From a virus, in IMG/VR virus record IMGVR_UViG_3300037493_000164, positions 1 to 31,561 of that record: 31,561 nucleotides of DNA. The stretch is one strand, 5' to 3'. This document shows, in pieces, positions 19,391 to 27,142 of the stretch (positions are counted from its first letter, which is position 1; each line of letters opens with the position of its first letter). A program made the translations under genes and the position numbers. The notes under the pieces were generated by a model. The model ran no database searches, was not told the origin of the DNA, and saw only the letters and a list, made by a program, of their open reading frames with translations.

Positions 19391-21721
19391 GTGGCCACAT
19401 TCTACCTCGACCAAGACGGCGGCAACGACGCCAACAATGGCACGACTTTTGCCTTGCGGTGGAAGACGATCACCAATGGCGCGACGGCAGCGCGTATTGC
19501 GCCGGGTGATACCATCAGGATCATGGCCTCGCCCGATCCGACGAGTATGGGCAGCGCAACGTGGACGGTTGGCGGGCGTCCGGGGTCGGGTAACATCTTA
19601 TCGTCTACTAACGCTTCGCCTATCGTCATAACCACATCAGCCGTACATGGCTTGGTTACGGGCGACTATGTCGTCGTTACAAACCACAGTGGCAACACGA
19701 ACGCCAACGGTGTTTGGAAAGTTGGCACCACGCCTTCGGCCATCTCGTTTCAAATCCTCCAGATTGACGGCAGCAACACTACGGGCAGCGGTGTTGGCGT
19801 TGCGATTGGCAACGTCACCAAAGCCAACAATTTGATCGTCAAAACATCAACGCCGCTGGTGCAAAACATCGCCCTGTGCGGCGGCGCGGGCCAGAAGCCT
19901 GCATGGACAGCCAGCGCAAACGTCACGACAGCGCAGAATGGTACGTTTTTTAAAGAGGGCAATTTATCCACCGCTATCAATGTCGCCGCAGGGTTTACGA
20001 CCGGCAAAGCGGCGTACTACACGTTGCCCGCAACGCTAGACCTTTCGGCCTACCAACAGGTGACGTTCTGGGTGTTCCAGAGTTCTGGTACGCTAACCAC
20101 GGCTGGACAGGTATATGTGGCTCTTTGCACCGACACCATTGGCAACACGGTGGTGCATCAGTGCAACATCCCCGCACTTGGCGCGAATTCTGTATGGGTG
20201 CCGGTCACGGTAAATCTTGGCACCAACCTGAACGCCGCTATTCAGTCCGTGGCATTTTACGTCGTCACTGATCTGGGCGCGCAAGACTTTAGATTGGACA
20301 ACATCGTGGCTTGCAAAGCCGCATCATCCGCCGACAGCGTGACGCTTCAGTCGCTGATCTCCAAGTCTGACGGCACGGGCGATGAGGCGTGGTACGCCAT
20401 CCAGAGCATCAACTACGATGTCATCATGCTGGCCAACGCCAACTCCAATACCAGCCAATCCGGCAACATTCGGGGCTACAACGGCGTCACAGAGACGGTG
20501 ACGACCTACAAGCGTGAGACGACGAAGACCACGCCCGTTAGCGGAGCCTCAATTGCGGTAGCTGAAGCTCTTGATAACGGCTCATCGGGCAATCTCATCA
20601 CCTACAGTGGCGGGTGGAACCGCACGGATATGTCCACGCAGACAGGCCAGACATGGTACGATGGCAGCAACGGTCTTGGCGTTGGGTTTTTAATTCTTAA
20701 CAAATTTTTCAACCAGATCGACCGCGTGAACTTTTGCCGTTACGACAGGGGCATCCGGTTTACAAACGTTATGACAGACATTACAGTTGGCTCTGCTTAC
20801 ATTACTGCTTGCAGTACCGGCTTTGTCGTTGACTCAAACACGTCGCGCATTGGTTGCACATCACTGTGGGCTAATAACAACAATAGCGGCATCGCGCTTG
20901 CAGGCACAGGCTCAACCATTACAGATGTCAAACTGGTGTCTAATAACTCATCTAACGGTATAGATTTTGGCAACTCGCGGTATAACACAATTGGTTCTAT
21001 CGTCGGGGGCAACAACACTCCCGGATCAGCTAATGGCGATATACTTTTTAACAATTGCTTTAACTGCACTGTTGGAACAGCGACATTAACCAGCGGCGGC
21101 GGAAGCGGAATTGTTAGTGGGATAAATGCGTTTAGTAATTCGGTCAACGGCGGCAGCACTTCAGACCACCCGCAAGGCGTGTTTGTCAATTCTACTTCTG
21201 AGTTATATCTTAACAACTTCACAATCAACGAGGTCACAGAAGTTAACACTGGTAGTACCGTTCCGGGCTTTGTCTACGCCAACCGCCTTGACAACACCGA
21301 CAACAATAGCTGGGTGTTCCAGACCGGCATTGGCACCACCAACCAGCAAACGACGGTTGTGGACAGCCCAGCGACGACTTCGTGGCGGATGCGCCCAACG
21401 TCAACCACTGCCAGTGCAACCAGCCCGCTGCTGCTCAAACTGGGTACGGTGGTCTGCGCCGCCAGCAGCGCCGTGACGGTTACGGCCCGTATGCAACGCG
21501 ATAACACCGGCCTGACCATGCGCCTGATCTGCCCCGGCGGTCAGATCACTGGCGTCTCGACAAGCGTGTCCAGCGACATGACGGCGGCTGCAAACACATG
21601 GGAGACGGTCACCATCACGTTTACACCGACGAAGGCCGGCGCAGTGGACATCTACGCCCATGCTTTCGGCGGCACGACATTTTCCGGCTACGTCTGCAAC
21701 CTCACCGCGACACAGGTCTAA
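19391..21721 (+). CDS. Right-handed beta-helix virion protein with jelly-roll-like C-terminus
   Basis: A 776-residue adhesin-type protein. I chose the GTG at 19391 with GAGGGGG (19376-19382) eight bases before it; an earlier ATG at 19343 lies inside the previous gene. FYLDQDGGNDANNGTTFALRWKTI near the N-terminus is a common opening of beta-helix carbohydrate-binding proteins. The central part (about 430-620) is rich in short Asn/Gly/Ser turns typical of beta-helix rungs. The last ~150 residues (TSWRMRPTSTTASATSP, VTVTARMQRDN, TWETVTITFTPTKAGAVDIY) resemble a carbohydrate-binding jelly-roll. DNA encoding the rungs is more AT-rich than its flanks. It may be a head fibre, decoration or second depolymerase. 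Confidence 0.8.
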   Translation: MATFYLDQDGGNDANNGTTFALRWKTITNGATAARIAPGDTIRIMASPDPTSMGSATWTVGGRPGSGNILSSTNASPIVITTSAVHGLVTGDYVVVTNHSGNTNANGVWKVGTTPSAISFQILQIDGSNTTGSGVGVAIGNVTKANNLIVKTSTPLVQNIALCGGAGQKPAWTASANVTTAQNGTFFKEGNLSTAINVAAGFTTGKAAYYTLPATLDLSAYQQVTFWVFQSSGTLTTAGQVYVALCTDTIGNTVVHQCNIPALGANSVWVPVTVNLGTNLNAAIQSVAFYVVTDLGAQDFRLDNIVACKAASSADSVTLQSLISKSDGTGDEAWYAIQSINYDVIMLANANSNTSQSGNIRGYNGVTETVTTYKRETTKTTPVSGASIAVAEALDNGSSGNLITYSGGWNRTDMSTQTGQTWYDGSNGLGVGFLILNKFFNQIDRVNFCRYDRGIRFTNVMTDITVGSAYITACSTGFVVDSNTSRIGCTSLWANNNNSGIALAGTGSTITDVKLVSNNSSNGIDFGNSRYNTIGSIVGGNNTPGSANGDILFNNCFNCTVGTATLTSGGGSGIVSGINAFSNSVNGGSTSDHPQGVFVNSTSELYLNNFTINEVTEVNTGSTVPGFVYANRLDNTDNNSWVFQTGIGTTNQQTTVVDSPATTSWRMRPTSTTASATSPLLLKLGTVVCAASSAVTVTARMQRDNTGLTMRLICPGGQITGVSTSVSSDMTAAANTWETVTITFTPTKAGAVDIYAHAFGGTTFSGYVCNLTATQV

Positions 21722-21723
21722 CC

Positions 21724-21909
21724 ATGTACGAGATCATCGACCGTGAGCAGGACGACGCCGGCAAGTGGCGCATCCGCGTGGCGATCAGCGGCCAGACCGT
21801 GGCGTTTAAGTTCCAACATGACCCCACGGATGACGAGATACAGGCCGAGGCTGCGCGTTACGATGCGATGATGCAGGAGCAGTCAGATGCCGCTCCCAAC
21901 ACGGACTGA
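21724..21909 (+). CDS. Small hypothetical protein
   Basis: A 61-residue, mostly acidic protein (YEIIDREQDDAGKWRIRVAI, TVAFKFQHDPTDDEIQAEAA). The start is two bases after the beta-helix stop. The second half, KFQHDPTDDEIQAEAARY, resembles a short motif often found at the ends of phage tail-fibre assembly and virion proteins, so it may be a chaperone or accessory of the neighbouring adhesin. Its end overlaps the next gene by 23 bases. Confidence 0.65.
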   Translation: MYEIIDREQDDAGKWRIRVAISGQTVAFKFQHDPTDDEIQAEAARYDAMMQEQSDAAPNTD

Positions 21910-22885
21910 TGTCCTCACCCTAGACTTTACGGGTGCTGGGCAACCGGCGGCGTATATCGAAGCCAAGGCGCTCAGTCCGTCTTCGGCAACGCTTGACTAC
22001 ACGCTGGCCGGGCAGCCCGTTTATGGCCTGTCAGACGGCGGCACACCAACGCAGAACCTCGCGCCTGCGCTCTTTACAAACGCCAATGCTTTCTACACGG
22101 CCACGGTCACTAGGGGTGCAGTCAACCTCGCGCCTGCCCTGTTCACCAATACGAACACGTTTTACGCGACGACGGTCAGCAGCGCCTACACCCTGTCGCC
22201 TGCCCTGTTCACGAACACGAACACGTTCTATGCGGCGGCGGTTAACAGTGCATACGCCCTGCTGCCTGCGCGTTTTGACAACACGAACGCGTTCTACACG
22301 GCCACGATCACTCCGGGCGCAGTCAACCTCGCGCCCGCGCTCTTCACCAACACGAACGCGTTCTACTCCGCAACGGTCAACGCAGGTGCGGTCACCCTCT
22401 CGCCCGCGCTCTTCATCAACACAAACGTGTTCTACTCGGCGACGGTTAGCAGCGGCGGTATTTTGGCTGGCGGCGGCGGTGAAGATGAGCGCAAAACCAA
22501 AAGCCAACGCAAGAAGAAAAAGAAAGTTGTCTATCAGGTTGATAACCGCCTGTTCGAAACCGCCGCCGCTGCCGCAGCGTATGCGGCCAGTTTGGAACCG
22601 CAAACCGTTGAAACGGCGGTAGACACACCAAAACAACGTAGTATCTTATCAACCGTAAAGATTGATGATAAAGAGCTAGACGTTGAAACTTTAATCCCGG
22701 CCAAAGCAACGAAGGAGTTTGTTGCCGATCTGGTTCGGGCTGAAATGAAAAAGGCATTGCGCCAGATCAAACTGGCCAACGACCGGGAAGAGTTAGAGGT
22801 GGTATCGATCATTGCGCAAATGCTGTTTAGCGATGATGTGACCATCTACACAGATGTGGTTCCACCCACCACGCAATTTGGGTGA
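21887..22885 (+). CDS. Virion protein with six tandem 22-23-residue repeats
   Basis: A 332-residue protein in three parts. Residues 1-56 are a beta-rich head (DVLTLDFTGAGQPAAYIEAK). Residues 57-192 are six tandem repeats of the form N-L-x-P-A-L-F-T-N-T-N-x-F-Y-x-A-T-V-x-x-G/A-x. Residues 193-332 hold a Gly run, a very basic segment (KTKSQRKKKKKVVYQV) and a helical tail with KEFVADLVRAEMKKALRQI. The repeats look like a short beta-solenoid or fibre shaft, and the tail could bind the capsid or another chain. It overlaps the previous gene by 23 bases, in the four-gene block between portal and scaffold. Confidence 0.8.
   Translation: MPLPTRTDVLTLDFTGAGQPAAYIEAKALSPSSATLDYTLAGQPVYGLSDGGTPTQNLAPALFTNANAFYTATVTRGAVNLAPALFTNTNTFYATTVSSAYTLSPALFTNTNTFYAAAVNSAYALLPARFDNTNAFYTATITPGAVNLAPALFTNTNAFYSATVNAGAVTLSPALFINTNVFYSATVSSGGILAGGGGEDERKTKSQRKKKKKVVYQVDNRLFETAAAAAAYAASLEPQTVETAVDTPKQRSILSTVKIDDKELDVETLIPAKATKEFVADLVRAEMKKALRQIKLANDREELEVVSIIAQMLFSDDVTIYTDVVPPTTQFG
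22055..22462 (+). repeat. In-frame tandem repeat, six units of 66-69 bases
   Basis: Six consecutive units encode the repeated ALFTNTNxFY motif. Units one, four, five and six are 23 codons; two and three are 22 codons, where a codon is missing near the unit end. The units differ at many bases, so the array is old or under selection, though the core (LFTNTN) is kept at protein level. Length variation between related phages is likely here. Confidence 0.85.
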
Positions 22886-22901
22886 GTTTGACGGGGTATC
22901 T

Positions 22902-23759
22902 ATGAGTAAGGCAGAACTGGAGAACGACGACACGCTCGATACGGTAATGATCGACACCGAAGAAACTGGCAGCGCCCAAAATGAGACCAAAGCCGTCTTG
23001 GACGATGACAGCGGCGAAGATGATGCCGAGGACGTAGTTGTTTCCATTAACGGGGAATCGCCACCCCAAGAGGAAGAGGTTCGCGCGCCCGAATGGGTTC
23101 GCGAATTGCGTAAGTCTAACCGGGAAAAAGAGCGGAAGATTCGCGAACTCGAAGCCAAGCTGACTACCACAGCGACTGAGAACAAGCCGGTCGCGCTGGG
23201 TGCCAAGCCTTCGCTAGAGGAGTGCGATTACGATTCCGATCTGTACGAAAGCAAACTCTCCGACTGGTATGATCGCAAACGCGATGCAGATCAGGCCGAC
23301 GCCCAAGCCCGCAAAGCACAGCAGGCCGAAGCTGACGCATGGAGCGAAAAGCTGGCGTCCTACAACAAGGCCAAGGCTTCGTTGAAGGTGCGCGACTATG
23401 AAGAGTCCGAGGCGTTTGCTCAGGACAATCTGACGGTCACGCAGCAGGGAATCATCATCCAAGGCTCGGACAACCCGGCGCTGATTATCTACGCACTTGG
23501 CAAGAACACAAAGCGCGCCAAGGAACTTGCTTCAATCTCAGACCCCGTGAAGTTCGCCTTTGCGGTTGCCAAACTGGAGACTCAGTTGAAAGTGACCACT
23601 CGCAAAGCATCGACTGCGCCAGAGCGCACAATCGCCAATGGTGGCGGGCGGCTTTCAGGTGCTATCGATTCGACCCTTGACCGCTTGCGCGCGGAAGCCT
23701 TGCAGACCGGCGATTTGTCAAAGGTCATGGCTTACAAGCGCGGCAAAAAAACAACCTAA
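22902..23759 (+). CDS. Scaffolding protein
   Basis: A 285-residue protein directly before the coat gene. The N-terminal 60 residues are strongly acidic (ENDDTLDTVMIDTEE, DDDSGEDDAEDVVV); the middle is charged and helical with coiled-coil potential (VRELRKSNREKERKIRELEA, and RKRDADQADAQARKAQQ). The C-terminus is basic (MAYKRGKKTT), which in P22 is where scaffold contacts coat. No cleavage or enzyme motif is visible. It should chaperone procapsid assembly and exit before packaging. The ATG at 22902 follows the previous stop by 16 bases; an earlier in-frame ATG lies inside the previous gene. Confidence 0.85.
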   Translation: MSKAELENDDTLDTVMIDTEETGSAQNETKAVLDDDSGEDDAEDVVVSINGESPPQEEEVRAPEWVRELRKSNREKERKIRELEAKLTTTATENKPVALGAKPSLEECDYDSDLYESKLSDWYDRKRDADQADAQARKAQQAEADAWSEKLASYNKAKASLKVRDYEESEAFAQDNLTVTQQGIIIQGSDNPALIIYALGKNTKRAKELASISDPVKFAFAVAKLETQLKVTTRKASTAPERTIANGGGRLSGAIDSTLDRLRAEALQTGDLSKVMAYKRGKKTT

Positions 23760-23777
23760 CCTTTCGGAGTTAAGACA

Positions 23778-25052
23778 ATGGCTAACGCATTTTCCAAGGA
23801 GGAAATCGTTGCTTTCGAGAACATTCTCGAAGGTTTCAACGATGCCCTCATCCTGTCGAAGAACATCAACATCTACAACACTAACGGTGTGACGATGGAA
23901 CGCGCCCGTGACACCATGTGGCGTCCGCAGCCCTATATTGCTCAGTCGTTCACCCGCACCGTGGGTAGCTCGATTGCCAGCAATATCTCGACCATGACGC
24001 AGCTTTCGGTGCCTTCGACGCTTGGCTTCAGCAAGTGCAGCGCATGGCAGATGAACGCTCTTGAACTGCGCGATGCGCTTCAGGAAAATCGTCTGGGCGA
24101 TGCCGCAAAGCAGAAGCTGGCTTCTGACATCAACCTGTCCGTCATGGACTTGGCTGCTGCTCAGGGTACGCTTGTTGTGCCGATCTCGACTGCCGCTGGT
24201 GACTATGATGACATCGCCAAGTGCGATTCGATCATGAACGAACAGGGCGTCATGGCCGGTGATCGCTATCTCGCTCTGTCGAGCCGCGACTACAACGGCA
24301 TGGCTGCCAATCTGGCAGTTGCTACTCGTTCGTTCACCGGCACCAAGTCGGCAAACGCTTACGAGCGCAGCTTCGTTGGTGAGGTTGCATCGTTCCAGAC
24401 CTATAAGCTGGACTATGCAAACCGCTGCAACGACAACTCGGCAACCCGCACCATCGCCACCAACGGCTCTCAGGTGCGTTACGTTCCGAAGGCGACCACC
24501 ACCACCGTTGCCGGTGTTCTCAACGTGGACAACCGCTATCAGACTGTCACCGTCTCTTCGACGACCGGCATTCTGGCTGGCGATGCCTTCACGGTGACCG
24601 GCCTTGAGGCTGTGCATCACATCACGAAGCGCAGCACCGGGCAGCTTAAGACGTTCCGCGTCATCTCAATTGTGGACGGTACGTCGATGGTCATCAGCCC
24701 GCCGATGATCGGTGCCAACTCGTCGCCGACTGATGCTGAAGAGCAGTATCAGAACATCTATGTTGCTTCGACTTCGGCAACTGCTTCGTTGAACTTCCTC
24801 AACATTAACGCTTCGAACATCAACCCGTTCTGGCGCAAGGATTCCATCGAACTGCTTCCGGGCCGTTACGCTGTGCCGGATGGCGCTGGCGTTGACGTTC
24901 TCCGCGCTTCGACGGATCAGGGCATCGAACTGGTCATGACCAAGAAGTTCGATCCGCTGACGTTCGAAACCCTCTACACGCTCGACACGTTGTATGGTGT
25001 CGTGATGACCAACCCTGAAATGGCGGGCATCCTGCTCTTCAATCAGGCGTAA
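23778..25052 (+). CDS. Major capsid protein, P22 coat-like
   Basis: A 424-residue HK97-fold coat protein, close to the 430 residues of P22 gp5. The best marker is NVDNRYQTVTVSSTTG at 249-264, which matches the P22 coat segment NVDNRFATVTLSATTG, followed by GDAFTV; RVISIVDGTSMVISP and NINPFWRKDSIEL also line up with the P22 end region. The N-terminal half holds SKEEIVAFENILEGFND and ALELRDALQENRLGDAAKQK. This places it in the P22 coat family, with an inserted beta-barrel domain expected. It lies right after the scaffold and is followed by a strong hairpin. Codon choice is noticeably uniform, as expected for a highly expressed gene. Confidence 0.95.
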   Translation: MANAFSKEEIVAFENILEGFNDALILSKNINIYNTNGVTMERARDTMWRPQPYIAQSFTRTVGSSIASNISTMTQLSVPSTLGFSKCSAWQMNALELRDALQENRLGDAAKQKLASDINLSVMDLAAAQGTLVVPISTAAGDYDDIAKCDSIMNEQGVMAGDRYLALSSRDYNGMAANLAVATRSFTGTKSANAYERSFVGEVASFQTYKLDYANRCNDNSATRTIATNGSQVRYVPKATTTTVAGVLNVDNRYQTVTVSSTTGILAGDAFTVTGLEAVHHITKRSTGQLKTFRVISIVDGTSMVISPPMIGANSSPTDAEEQYQNIYVASTSATASLNFLNINASNINPFWRKDSIELLPGRYAVPDGAGVDVLRASTDQGIELVMTKKFDPLTFETLYTLDTLYGVVMTNPEMAGILLFNQA

Positions 25053-25059
25053 ACTGAGC

Positions 25060-25083
25060 GGGGGAGGGCTTCGGCTCTCCCCC
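25060..25083 (+). terminator. UUCG-loop hairpin after the coat gene
   Basis: Eight bases after the coat stop, GGGGGAGGGC (25060-25069) pairs with GCTCTCCCCC (25074-25083) over ten base pairs, one of them G-U, closing on a TTCG loop (25070-25073). C(UUCG)G is the most stable tetraloop known. No U-run follows, so it is more likely a partial terminator or a 3' stability element that keeps coat messenger high relative to the genes downstream. Confidence 0.65.
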
Positions 25084-25103
25084 AATCATTTGAGGGAACG
25101 AGC

Positions 25104-25289
25104 ATGAAAAAGCCAACCAAAGCAGCCGCCAAGATCGCAAAGGTCATGGGCGAATACAAAGCGGGCAAACTTCACGCTGGCGTCAATCCAAAGGGGCCGA
25201 AGAAGGCACCGATGGCGAAGAATCCCAAGCAGGCCATTGCTATCGCATTGAGTGCTGCCGGTGTTGCCAAGAAAGCCAAGAAGAAGTGA
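25104..25289 (+). CDS. Small basic protein, DUF6496-like
   Basis: A 61-residue, lysine-rich protein (VMGEYKAGKLHAGVNPKG and NPKQAIAIALSAAGVAKK). The VMxEYKxGxLHxG and KQAIAIALSxA elements are the pattern of DUF6496-type phage proteins. Strong positive charge suggests contact with DNA or with the acidic scaffold; function is unknown. It follows the coat hairpin by 20 bases. The stop overlaps the next gene's GTG (GTGA). Confidence 0.75.
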   Translation: MKKPTKAAAKIAKVMGEYKAGKLHAGVNPKGPKKAPMAKNPKQAIAIALSAAGVAKKAKKK

Positions 25290-25606
25290 CCGACTTTCCC
25301 ACCATCATGTATCGAACGCCGGGGCCACACCCAAAGCCGCGCGGCGGCACTTACGCATACAAGGGCGCTGCCGATCAGGCAGAGTTTGATGTGCTAATCG
25401 CCAAGGGTTGGTTCCCGTCTTACGAGGAAGCGGTGGCGGGAAAGATCGTCGCTGCCGCCGAGGCGCTGGACGATGCGCTTGATGTCGCCTCGCCTCCAAC
25501 GCGCGACGAACTGGAGGCCAAGGCAAAAGAACTTGGGGTCTCGTTTAATGCGCGGACTTCTGATAAGACGATTGCGGAGCGTATCGCATCGGCTCTGGAG
25601 CGTTAA
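25286..25606 (+). CDS. Hypothetical head-region protein with HeH/LEM-like C-terminus
   Basis: A 106-residue protein starting with GTG, coupled to the previous gene (GTGA overlap). The first half, PGPHPKPRGGTYAYKGAADQ and DVLIAKGWFPSYEEAV, is of a type found near phage head genes. The C-terminus (TRDELEAKAKELGVSFNART, then SDKTIAERIASAL) matches the helix-extended-loop-helix pattern of HeH/LEM domains seen in phage small proteins. Function is not known; position after the coat gene suggests a head-completion or packaging accessory role. Confidence 0.7.
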   Translation: MTDFPTIMYRTPGPHPKPRGGTYAYKGAADQAEFDVLIAKGWFPSYEEAVAGKIVAAAEALDDALDVASPPTRDELEAKAKELGVSFNARTSDKTIAERIASALER

Positions 25607-26005
25607 ATGTCGCAAGTAGACACCAACCCAAATCGCACGATAGAAGACGCCTATCGCGAACTTGGCATTGAGCGCATTTTGCGCGACAATAGCTATGTTC
25701 CATTTGTAAAGCGTATACTTTTCCCATTCAAAGCGCCCGTCGCCATTGACACTGAAGACCCGCAAAAACAACGTGTCATGACGCACAAAATGGAGTATGT
25801 AACGGCGGACAATGCCGCATACGCCTATCCTAGAGTTATGGTTGATGAAACTGGCAAACTTCGCGATTATGGTGAAGGCGCATTTGACGAGGCCTTAAAA
25901 CGCAAAGATTTTATTAGATTCGACACCCCAGATAAAGCGGAGCAATTTACTAAACTTTACAAGCAATACTGGTCTGGAATTGGCTACGAGCCAAAAGCGA
26001 GGTAA
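25607..26005 (+). CDS. Hypothetical protein with AT-rich coding sequence
   Basis: A 132-residue protein, not recognised (AYRELGIERILRDNSYVPFV, then HKMEYVTADNAAYAYPRVMV). The gene is visibly more AT-rich than its neighbours and uses codons such as AAA, TTA and ATA more freely, which suggests separate acquisition. It fits tightly between neighbours: its ATG follows the previous stop directly and its TAA overlaps the gp4-like ATG (TAATG). The C-terminus (DTPDKAEQFTKLYKQYW) is helical. In related phages small unknown proteins occupy this place; a virion role is possible. Confidence 0.65.
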   Translation: MSQVDTNPNRTIEDAYRELGIERILRDNSYVPFVKRILFPFKAPVAIDTEDPQKQRVMTHKMEYVTADNAAYAYPRVMVDETGKLRDYGEGAFDEALKRKDFIRFDTPDKAEQFTKLYKQYWSGIGYEPKAR

Positions 26006-26487
26006 TGGTGGGTTACAGCAAGCGCCAGTTTATCGAAGCGGCCTTCGAGGAAATCGGGCTTGCGAACTATGTCTTCGATTTGCAGCCAGAGCAGTTGCAG
26101 AGCGCGCTTCGTCGCCTTGATGCAATGATGGCCGAATGGAACGCGAAGGGGCTGCGCCTTGGCTACTCCATGCCGAGCAGCCCGCAAGACAGCGATCTAG
26201 ACACCCCGACGTTTGCACCAGACAGCGCATGGGAAGCCATCATCACGAATCTGGCGGTTCGCATTGCGCCGGGCTACGGCAAGGCCGTTGCGCCCGATAC
26301 CAAGATGGTCGCCAAGAACGCTTACAACACCCTGCTGCAACGCGCCACGTTCCCGCTGGAGCAGCAGTTGCCGGGGACTATGCCGCTTGGTGCGGGCAAC
26401 AAGCCTTGGCGCTGGGACAATCCGTTTGTGCCGATTCCGGCTGACCCCCTAGACGCTGGGCCTGATGGCCCGTTTGACTGGAGCTAA
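26005..26487 (+). CDS. Packaged-DNA stabilisation / tail accessory factor, P22 gp4-like
   Basis: A 160-residue head-tail adaptor. YSKRQFIEAAFEEIGLANYV, then QPEQLQSALRRLDAMMAEWN, KGLRLGY and AWEAIITNLAVRIAPGYGK are the pattern of P22 gp4, which binds under the portal as the first tail factor and seals packaged DNA. Length matches P22 gp4 (166). P22 gp4 also has a reported peptidoglycan-hydrolase activity, which cannot be judged here. The coat, gp4 and gp10 order of P22 is kept, with extra small genes between gp4 and gp10. Confidence 0.9.
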   Translation: MVGYSKRQFIEAAFEEIGLANYVFDLQPEQLQSALRRLDAMMAEWNAKGLRLGYSMPSSPQDSDLDTPTFAPDSAWEAIITNLAVRIAPGYGKAVAPDTKMVAKNAYNTLLQRATFPLEQQLPGTMPLGAGNKPWRWDNPFVPIPADPLDAGPDGPFDWS

Positions 26488-26490
26488 CCA

Positions 26491-26820
26491 ATGCCAACAA
26501 TTAACCAGCTTCCTACAGTTACGCAGCTTTCGGGCGGCGATCAGTTGCCGGTCTATGTGTCGAATCAGGGCGATGCCCGGCGATCATCTATCACGACACT
26601 GATTAGTTACGTTGAGGCAAACTTCGCCAATGTTGTCGCGCAGACGGTCAACACAATCCCGGTTACGCTGGTTCAGCTTCCTACGGCGACCGTAGCGGGT
26701 GCTGGAACGCGGGCATTCATCACGGATGGTTCAACCGCCACCTTTGGCGCTACAGTCGCTGGTGGGGGCGCAAACAAGGTGCCGATCTACAGCGATGGCA
26801 CAAACTGGAAGGTAGGATAA
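26491..26820 (+). CDS. Small virion protein (beta-rich)
   Basis: A 109-residue protein of a common phage type: TINQLPTVTQLSGGDQLPVY at the front, RRSSITTLISYVEANF in the middle, and GTRAFITDGSTATFGATV, NKVPIYSDGTNW near the end. The GTRAFITDGS...YSDGTNW element is frequent at the tips of phage fibre and baseplate proteins. There is no enzyme motif. It lies three bases after gp4 and one base before the next gene, so it is probably part of the tail or fibre complex. Confidence 0.7.
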   Translation: MPTINQLPTVTQLSGGDQLPVYVSNQGDARRSSITTLISYVEANFANVVAQTVNTIPVTLVQLPTATVAGAGTRAFITDGSTATFGATVAGGGANKVPIYSDGTNWKVG

Positions 26821-26821
26821 A

Positions 26822-27121
26822 ATGGCTTACATTGATCCCTTTGCGCCTAATTTTGGCTCAAACATTGTTGCAACCCCTGCGGCAACAAGCGCCACTGTTT
26901 CAATTGCGCCAAACGACAATTGCATCCGACTGGTAAACACCGGGGCGGCTGTCTGCTATGTCCGCGTTGGTACCGGCACAATTGCTGCGACGACCGCTGA
27001 TCTGGCTGTACGCAGTGGCAGTGAAGTCATCATCCGCAAGGCGCTGGGCTATGACAAGTTGGCGCACATCTCCGCAACTGGAACCACGCTCAACATTCAG
27101 ACCGGAAACGGTGGCGTTTAA
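26822..27121 (+). CDS. Small virion protein (beta-rich)
   Basis: A 99-residue protein, Ala/Thr-rich and likely all beta-strand: NIVATPAATSATVSIAPNDN, then IRLVNTGAAVCYVRVGTGTI and GYDKLAHISATGTTLNIQTG. It is the kind of single-domain beta-sandwich found as a decoration or connector protein in podoviruses. Nothing identifies a partner; it sits between two other structural-type genes in one co-directional set. Confidence 0.65.
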   Translation: MAYIDPFAPNFGSNIVATPAATSATVSIAPNDNCIRLVNTGAAVCYVRVGTGTIAATTADLAVRSGSEVIIRKALGYDKLAHISATGTTLNIQTGNGGV

Positions 27122-27142
27122 AAGCCTCAGAGGAATTAGAAG

